Assembly: GCA_964394585.1 (NCBI GenBank) | Contig: CAYMYI010000045.1 | Coordinates: forward strand, 1-30,256 | Origin: CAYUJH01 sp964394585 | GTDB lineage: Bacteria; Bacteroidota; Bacteroidia; Cytophagales; Flammeovirgaceae | Length of the DNA stretch: 30,256 bases | Direction of reading: 5' to 3' | In this document: in pieces, positions 24,960-30,256 of the stretch | How the letters are laid out: each line of letters opens with the position of its first letter | How positions within the stretch are numbered: position 1 is the stretch's first letter | The notes under the pieces: generated by a model | Databases searched by the model: none | The model's input: only the letters and a program-made list of their open reading frames with translations | Told to the model about the DNA's origin: nothing | Translations under genes and position numbers: made by a program

Positions 24960-26086
24960 TGAGCCAGCAAACCAAAGTAGCCGAATATTTGCAAGGCGAC
25001 CGCGTTATTTGGGCGGTAACCATAGTGCTCTCTCTTTTGAGCATTTTGGTAGTATACAGTGCGGCAAGTACCCTAGCGTACCGTGCCTATGGAGGCGCTA
25101 CCGAGTATGTATTATTAAAACATACTTTGCTAGTTGGGCTGGGCTTTGTTGCCACCTATTTATGCCATAAAGTACCGTACCACTATTACTCGCGCCTCTC
25201 TCGTTTAGCTTTACTAGCTTCGGTGCCCTTGCTGATTATTACTTGGCAGTTTGGCACCACGCTCAACGAAGCTTCGCGTTGGATTAGCGTGCCACTCACC
25301 GGTATTACATTCCAGCCTGCCGACCTAGCTCGTTTAGCGTTAATCACCAACATTGCCAGTATGCTTTCCAAACGCCAAATGACTATCAAAGATTACCAAA
25401 GCGATCTAACCCCTTTGATGATTTGGACAGGAATTATCTGCGGATTAATCGGGCTGACCGATTGGTCAGGGGCAAGTTTACTTTTTATTACCTGCATGTT
25501 GCTACTTTTCATTGGGCGCGTGCCTATGAAATACCTCGGCATGATGCTCGTAGTAGGCGCTTTAGCCGGTATGTTTGCCTTTACTTTTGGGCAACGTGGT
25601 GAAACGGTTTCAAGCCGCCTACGCACTTACCTGAGCGACTCTGACACCCCATTCCAGGCCGAACAAGCCTACATAGCTTTAGCTTCGGGTGGCTTAACGG
25701 GCAATGGTGCCGGCAAGAGCATTCAGCGCAACTTTCTACCGCACCCCTATTCCGATTTCATCTTTGCAATAATTGTAGAAGAATACGGACTAATGGGAGC
25801 CCTCATTATTATCAGTCTTTACCTCATTTTGCTATACCGAGGGATGGTAACAGCCTCGCAAACGAAAAGAGCCTTCGGCGGGCTACTTGCCGCAGGGCTT
25901 ACCTTCAGTTTGGTAGTACAAGCTTTGGTAAATATGAGCGTAGTCGTAGGAATTTTACCCATCACAGGGTTACCCTTACCGCTGTTGAGTATGGGAGGAA
26001 CATCCCTACTTTTTACCGGGATGACACTCGGCATGGTACTCAGTGTAAGCCGAACCGAACAATTAGAAGAAATGGGAAACGCTTAA
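24959..26086 (+). CDS. ftsW: SEDS-family septal peptidoglycan polymerase FtsW
   Basis: Multi-pass membrane glycosyltransferase that polymerises lipid II at the division site with FtsI. 375 residues, about ten helices. Recognisable are VYSAASTLAYR in the first helix, LNEASRWISVPLTGITFQPADLARLALI, the extracytoplasmic AEQAYIALASGGLTGNGAGKS, FIFAIIVEEYGLMG, and the C-terminal NMSVVVGILPITGLPLPLLSMGG. The family-essential Asp region around helix 7 is not altered as far as can be judged. It starts at an ATG that overlaps the preceding stop (TAATG). The stop at 26084-26086 is in frame with murG. Confidence 0.95.
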   Translation: MSQQTKVAEYLQGDRVIWAVTIVLSLLSILVVYSAASTLAYRAYGGATEYVLLKHTLLVGLGFVATYLCHKVPYHYYSRLSRLALLASVPLLIITWQFGTTLNEASRWISVPLTGITFQPADLARLALITNIASMLSKRQMTIKDYQSDLTPLMIWTGIICGLIGLTDWSGASLLFITCMLLLFIGRVPMKYLGMMLVVGALAGMFAFTFGQRGETVSSRLRTYLSDSDTPFQAEQAYIALASGGLTGNGAGKSIQRNFLPHPYSDFIFAIIVEEYGLMGALIIISLYLILLYRGMVTASQTKRAFGGLLAAGLTFSLVVQALVNMSVVVGILPITGLPLPLLSMGGTSLLFTGMTLGMVLSVSRTEQLEEMGNA

Positions 26087-26128
26087 CCAACTACAGCAAT
26101 TAAAGAGCACAACAACCATATTAACCTA

Positions 26129-27235
26129 GTGATTAGCGGTGGAGGCACCGGAGGACACGTGTACCCTGCCATTGCCATTGCCGATGCAGTTCGAGCTTAC
26201 GACCCACACGCCAATATTCTTTTTGTAGGGGCAAAAGGGAGGATGGAAATGGAAAAAGTACCGAGTGCCGGCTATTCCATCGAAGGGTTATGGATTAGCG
26301 GCTTACAACGCCGTCTTACGCTCAAAAACCTTTCTTTTCCTTTTAAATTAATCCATAGTTCTTGGAAAGCACACCAAATTATTCGGCGCTTTAAACCCAA
26401 TGTAGCCGTAGGTGTAGGAGGATATGCCAGTGGCCCACTATTACGTATGGCTGCTCTGCAAGGCATTCCTACATTATTGCAAGAGCAAAATGGCTATGCC
26501 GGCCTTACCAACCGTTTGCTTGCTGCCAAAGCACAGCGAATCTGTGTGGCGTATCCTCACATGGAAAACTATTTCCCAAAAGAAAAAATAATCTTTACAG
26601 GCAACCCTGTACGAAGTGATATTATAGCATTAGAGCACCTGCGCAAAGAAGCATTTGCCCATTTTGGCTTACAGCCCGATGCTCCGGTGTTATTTGTATT
26701 TGGAGGAAGCCTTGGTGCACGAACATTCAACCAAAGTATGGAGGCGGGTGTACAACGCCTGCTCGACAAAGGTTATCAGGTAATTTGGCAAACAGGGCGC
26801 AATAACTATGAGGCAATTGCCCAACGTGTAGCCACACAACAAGGCTTAGTATTGCTTCCTTTCGTAGAAAAAATGCAGTATGCCTATGCCTGTGCCGATG
26901 TAGTAGTAGCGCGAGCTGGCGCGCTTTCCATTTCGGAACTGTGTTTAGCACAAAAAGCAACCATTTTGGTGCCTTCGCCCAATGTGGCAGAAGATCATCA
27001 GACAAAAAATGCAATGGCCTTGGTGAATGAACAAGCTGCGGTATTAGTAACCGACCGCGAAGCTGCCGACAAGCTAGTAGACTCCGCCCTCGAGCTTTTG
27101 CAGGATGAACCCAAACGCCAATTACTTGTAAAAAACATCGCTCGCTTTGGCAAGCCCAATGCTGCCAAAGAAATCGCTCAACAGATTTTCAAACTTGCCG
27201 GAATACCGCTTCCCGAAAAAAGTATTGTGTCATGA
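26129..27235 (+). CDS. murG: Undecaprenyl-PP-MurNAc-pentapeptide-UDPGlcNAc transferase (start uncertain)
   Basis: Membrane-associated GT28 glycosyltransferase that adds GlcNAc to lipid I, making lipid II. Motifs: SGGGTGGHVYPAIAIAD at the start, GVGGYASGPL, LLQEQNGYAGLTNRLLA, FGGSLGARTFN, and ARAGALSISELCLAQKATILVPSP. The GTG at 26129 gives 368 residues but begins inside the first beta strand (VISGGG). The frame stays open back to the ftsW stop, and the codons from 26099 (ATT) would encode KEHNNHINLVISGGG, the strand every MurG has. No ATG, GTG or TTG lies in that stretch, so translation may begin at ATT or another non-standard codon; 26099 gives 378 residues. The end overlaps ftsQ by 4 nt (ATGA); murC, normally next, is absent. 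Confidence 0.94.
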   Translation: MISGGGTGGHVYPAIAIADAVRAYDPHANILFVGAKGRMEMEKVPSAGYSIEGLWISGLQRRLTLKNLSFPFKLIHSSWKAHQIIRRFKPNVAVGVGGYASGPLLRMAALQGIPTLLQEQNGYAGLTNRLLAAKAQRICVAYPHMENYFPKEKIIFTGNPVRSDIIALEHLRKEAFAHFGLQPDAPVLFVFGGSLGARTFNQSMEAGVQRLLDKGYQVIWQTGRNNYEAIAQRVATQQGLVLLPFVEKMQYAYACADVVVARAGALSISELCLAQKATILVPSPNVAEDHQTKNAMALVNEQAAVLVTDREAADKLVDSALELLQDEPKRQLLVKNIARFGKPNAAKEIAQQIFKLAGIPLPEKSIVS

Positions 27236-27993
27236 AAGCATTCTCATTCATCAATAATCAAAACTTGGGCATAGTGGCAACCTTACTGTTAACTTCCATT
27301 GGGTTGTTTAGCTATCGGTATTCGCAACTGTACCCAGAAAACATCACGGTAAACATAGAAGATAAACGTGCTAACAGCTTTGTTTCAGAAGAAAACATCA
27401 AAGATTTCATTCAGCAAATAGGGGTGAATAACCCAGGCATTTTACAGCTTGAAAGTGTAAACCTCCGCAGGCTTGAAGAAGAACTCATGGCGATTAATTT
27501 CATACGTGAAGCACAAGTATCACGCGATTTACGTGGGAATTTAATTGTAGATATTCGCCAAGATACACCGATGGCTCGCATCATCTCTGCAAAAGGACAA
27601 CAAGGCTATATTGCTGAAAACAAGACGCTCTTACCTTTATCGGATAAGTTCACCTCGCGGGTGCTTTTGCTTACAGGCACAGGAGCCGATAGCCTGTTCT
27701 CTGAAACGTTTCGCCAAACTCCGGAAGCAGAATCGCTCTTCGAGTTCGTCCGATTTATCAATGAAGATCCATTTTGGAAAGCCCAAATCACGCAACTCGA
27801 CCTCGACGAGAAACTAAATATTGAGGCATACCCCCAACTTGGGAAGCAAATTGTGGAATTTGGCGCGGCGACAGGCTTCGAAATGAAGCTCAAAAAACTC
27901 AAAACATTTTATAACGAAATAGTCCCCAAAAAAGGATGGAATACTTACGAGCGAGTCAAACTCCAATACAAGAACCAAATTGTGTGTAAATAA
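27232..27993 (+). CDS. ftsQ: Cell division protein FtsQ/DivIB
   Basis: Bitopic membrane protein that links early ring proteins to FtsL/FtsW/FtsI. 253 residues: a short cytoplasmic N-terminus, a membrane helix at about 11-28 (LGIVATLLLTSIGLFSY), a POTRA-like domain from about 37 (ITVNIEDKRANSFVSEENI, NFIREAQVSRDLRGNLIVDI) and a beta domain to the end. Sequence is poorly conserved across phyla; position before ftsA and this topology support the call. The ATG lies within the murG stop (ATGA), which implies coupling. 42 bp separate it from ftsA. Confidence 0.88.
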   Translation: MKAFSFINNQNLGIVATLLLTSIGLFSYRYSQLYPENITVNIEDKRANSFVSEENIKDFIQQIGVNNPGILQLESVNLRRLEEELMAINFIREAQVSRDLRGNLIVDIRQDTPMARIISAKGQQGYIAENKTLLPLSDKFTSRVLLLTGTGADSLFSETFRQTPEAESLFEFVRFINEDPFWKAQITQLDLDEKLNIEAYPQLGKQIVEFGAATGFEMKLKKLKTFYNEIVPKKGWNTYERVKLQYKNQIVCK

Positions 27994-28035
27994 AAAGAAT
28001 TACAGAAATCTACATTAACATAAACATTTAAGGCT

Positions 28036-29334
28036 ATGCAGCAAGAAAAAATCATTGTCGGCCTTGACATTGGAACTACAAAAATCTGCGCCATTGTAGG
28101 GGCAATTAACGAGTATGGCAAACTCGAGATCCTCGGAGTAGGAAAAGCCGTTTCCGATGGCGTAAAAGAAGGCACTGTACGCAACATCAGTAAAACGGTT
28201 GCTGCTATTGAAAACGCTATCAAACAAGCGGAAGAAGCTTCAAAAATTGACATTAACGTGGTAAACGTAGGCATTGCCGGCAAGCATATCAAAAGCTCGG
28301 TACACCATGGCAGCATCACCCGCAAAAGCGGCGATGATGAAATTACAGTAGAAGATGTAGACCGCCTTACAAGCGATATGTACCGCATTGTAACAGAACC
28401 GGGTTCGGAAATCATTCATGTAATGCCACAGAGCTATACCATCGATTACGAGGAGAACATCCGCGACCCTGTGGGGATGTCGGGCGTTAAGCTCGAAGCC
28501 GATTTCCACATCATCACAGCACAAACCAATTCAATTCGCAATATCAAAAAATGTGTTGAGCGTGCCGGTTTAGAAATTGAAAATATGATTCTTGAACCAC
28601 TCGCCTCTAGCCTCTCTGTGGTAAGCGAAGAGGAAAAAGAAGCCGGCATTGTGCTCGTCGATATTGGCGGAGGTACTACCGACATTGCCATTTTCCACGA
28701 TAACATCATCCGACACACAGCGGTGATTCCATTCGGGGGAAATATCATCACATCAGACATTAAACAAGGGTGTGCCGTGATGCAATACCAAGCCGAATTA
28801 CTAAAAACCAAATTTGGGAAATCGCTCGCTCACGAAGCTTCAGATAACGAAGTCATCTCGATTCCGGGCCTACGCAACCGCCCTGCTAAGGAAATTTCCA
28901 TGAAAAACCTTTCGTACATCATCGAAGCACGCATGGAAGAAATCTTGGATTTGGTAATGGTAGAAGTAGAGCGCTCAGGGTATCGAAACCGCTTAGCGGG
29001 GGGGATGGTGGTAACCGGTGGTGGTTCCTTACTTCAAAACTTAAAGCAACTCTGCGAGTACCGCACCGGAATGGATGCCCGCGTTGGCTACCCAACCGAG
29101 CACCTTGGCAAATGCAAACAAGAAGATATTAAAAACCCGATGTACTCTACCTCAATTGGGTTAGTATTAGCAGGCTTTCGTTCGCTCGACGACCGCGAAG
29201 AGCAACGTATCACAAGCAACTACCAAGCAAAAACACGCACTCGCAACGAATCCAACGGCGACTTAATCAACGCTATCATCCGAAAAACGAAAGAGTTGCT
29301 CATCGACGATTACGACGACCGCAGCCATTATTAA
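28036..29334 (+). CDS. ftsA: Cell division protein FtsA
   Basis: Actin-like ATPase that tethers FtsZ filaments to the membrane. 432 residues. Nucleotide-binding signatures: VGLDIGTTKICAIVG (phosphate 1, near 9-23), VDIGGGTTDIAIFH (phosphate 2, near 213-226), and GGMVVTGGGSLLQN (adenosine). The SHS2/1C domain lies in between (NVVNVGIAGKHIKSS). After a variable linker the C-terminal LINAIIRKTKELLIDDYDD can form the amphipathic membrane-targeting helix. ATG start at 28036. It lies 42 bp after ftsQ and 43 bp before ftsZ; both gaps are A/T-rich and lack terminators. Confidence 0.96.
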   Translation: MQQEKIIVGLDIGTTKICAIVGAINEYGKLEILGVGKAVSDGVKEGTVRNISKTVAAIENAIKQAEEASKIDINVVNVGIAGKHIKSSVHHGSITRKSGDDEITVEDVDRLTSDMYRIVTEPGSEIIHVMPQSYTIDYEENIRDPVGMSGVKLEADFHIITAQTNSIRNIKKCVERAGLEIENMILEPLASSLSVVSEEEKEAGIVLVDIGGGTTDIAIFHDNIIRHTAVIPFGGNIITSDIKQGCAVMQYQAELLKTKFGKSLAHEASDNEVISIPGLRNRPAKEISMKNLSYIIEARMEEILDLVMVEVERSGYRNRLAGGMVVTGGGSLLQNLKQLCEYRTGMDARVGYPTEHLGKCKQEDIKNPMYSTSIGLVLAGFRSLDDREEQRITSNYQAKTRTRNESNGDLINAIIRKTKELLIDDYDDRSHY

Positions 29335-29377
29335 TTGTTACAGAAAACGAATTATTTACTCCAAAAAAGCTAAGAGT

Positions 29378-30256
29378 ATGGGAGATATAAGTTATGAATT
29401 TGATATTAAAGCCTCTGATAATTCTTTATCAATCATCAAAGTGATTGGTGTGGGAGGTGGCGGAAGTAATGCAGTAAACCACATGTACCGCCATGGTATT
29501 AAGGATGTCGACTTTTATGTATGTAATACCGATATCCAAGCACTTGATACTAGCCCGGTGCCCAATAAAATCCAGATAGGTAAAGCCCTCACCGAAGGGC
29601 TAGGTGCAGGAGCTAACCCCGAAGTAGGACGCAGTGCAGCGGTAGAAAACAAACAGGAAATTCGCGATATCCTTAGTGAAAACACAAAAATGCTGTTCAT
29701 CACAGCAGGCATGGGAGGAGGTACCGGTACCGGGGCAGCTCCCATTATTGCCGAGGTAGCCCGCGAACTCGACATCCTCACAGTGGGCATTGTAACTAGT
29801 CCTTTCACCTTCGAGGGCAAGCCTAAACGCCGCCGTGCCGATGAAGGGATTGCCGAGCTTGAAAAGTACTGCGATACCGTACTGGTTATCCTCAATGAAA
29901 AACTCAAAGAAGTATTTGGGAAAGCGTCGATGAAGGAAGCATTCGGGCAAGCCGACGACGTGTTGCTTAAAGCTGCCAAATCGATTGCCGAAATCATCAC
30001 CGTATCGGGGGTGATCAACGTCGACTTTGAAGACGTACGCACCGTAATGAAAAATTCCGGTGCTGCTGTAATGGGCTCTGCTACTGCCGAAGGTGATAAC
30101 CGAGCAATCCGCGCAGCGGAAGGTGCTCTTACCTCTCCATTACTCAACAACACCAACATACAAGGGGCTAAGCATATCTTGCTGAGCATTGTGGTAGGCG
30201 ACGACGAAAACTTCCAAATGGACGAGCTAGAAGAAATCACCGATTTCGTACAAGAG
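29378..30256 (+). CDS. ftsZ: Cell division protein FtsZ, 3' end beyond window edge
   Basis: Tubulin-like GTPase that forms the division ring. 293 codons from the ATG at 29378 run to the window end without a stop; the C-terminal linker and FtsA-binding tail are missing. The start MGDISYEFDIKASDNS leads into the GTP loop IGVGGGGSNAVNHM, then NTDIQALD, tubulin signature AGMGGGTGTGAAPIIAEVA, FTFEGKPKRRRADEG and the catalytic T7 loop NVDFEDVRTVM, all intact. The minus-strand frame of 241 codons over this gene is a shadow. Confidence 0.97.
   Translation, partial: MGDISYEFDIKASDNSLSIIKVIGVGGGGSNAVNHMYRHGIKDVDFYVCNTDIQALDTSPVPNKIQIGKALTEGLGAGANPEVGRSAAVENKQEIRDILSENTKMLFITAGMGGGTGTGAAPIIAEVARELDILTVGIVTSPFTFEGKPKRRRADEGIAELEKYCDTVLVILNEKLKEVFGKASMKEAFGQADDVLLKAAKSIAEIITVSGVINVDFEDVRTVMKNSGAAVMGSATAEGDNRAIRAAEGALTSPLLNNTNIQGAKHILLSIVVGDDENFQMDELEEITDFVQE

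Noticed and set aside
27945..28415. Minus-strand open frame of 156 codons over the start of ftsA
   Set aside because: Shadow of ftsA; crosses the ftsQ-ftsA junction with no family features.
29515..30240. Minus-strand open frame of 241 codons
   Set aside because: It lies entirely antisense to ftsZ, whose motifs are unmistakable; the Ser-rich composition is that of a shadow frame.

Overview
The window looks like chromosomal core DNA from a member of the Bacteroidota, probably Cytophagales-like (inference). Pointers are promoter-like elements of the TTTG / TAnnTTTG type, almost no Shine-Dalgarno sequences, a DUF481-type outer-membrane protein, a b558-type single-subunit succinate dehydrogenase membrane anchor, a LytTR membrane regulator, and a division/cell-wall (dcw) cluster with an FtsL-like gene and a PASTA-tailed FtsI. 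No mobile element, CRISPR array, rRNA or tRNA was seen.

Left part (1-8.6 kb), all on the minus strand: the 5' portion of a SPOR-like lipoprotein gene that runs off the edge; class I ribonucleotide reductase large subunit nrdA with a clear terminator; a divergent PlsC-like acyltransferase; a DUF481-type outer-membrane protein; dnaA (TTG start) followed by a long-loop terminator; an AT-rich 553-bp gap; then rplU-rpmA with a good promoter and terminator.

Middle (8.8-16.3 kb): menA (+) converges with an unknown lipoprotein gene (-); rarA (+) and a membrane LytTR regulator (+) follow. The LytTR gene shares a bidirectional terminator with the succinate dehydrogenase/fumarate reductase operon sdhC-sdhA-sdhB (-).

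Right part (16.3-30.3 kb): a 594-bp AT-rich control region separates sdhC from the dcw cluster on the plus strand: mraZ, rsmH, ftsL-like, ftsI, murE, mraY, murD-like, ftsW, murG, ftsQ, ftsA and ftsZ (cut by the window end). Together these make the lipid-linked peptidoglycan precursor (MurE, MraY, MurG), build septal wall (FtsW, FtsI, FtsL, FtsQ) and organise the ring (FtsA, FtsZ). Most junctions overlap or lie within a few bases, so the cluster is probably one coupled transcript. The control region has four TGG[G/A/T] units at an exact 10-bp period just before mraZ, matching the known form of MraZ operators, plus a smaller similar array facing sdhC.

The most unusual signal is in the dcw cluster. 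The gene in the murD position is full length and uninterrupted, but its protein has lost nearly every MurD signature except the P-loop. murC, normally between murG and ftsQ, is absent, and those two genes overlap by 4 nt. In addition, murG appears to lack a normal start codon before its first beta strand and is in frame with the end of ftsW.
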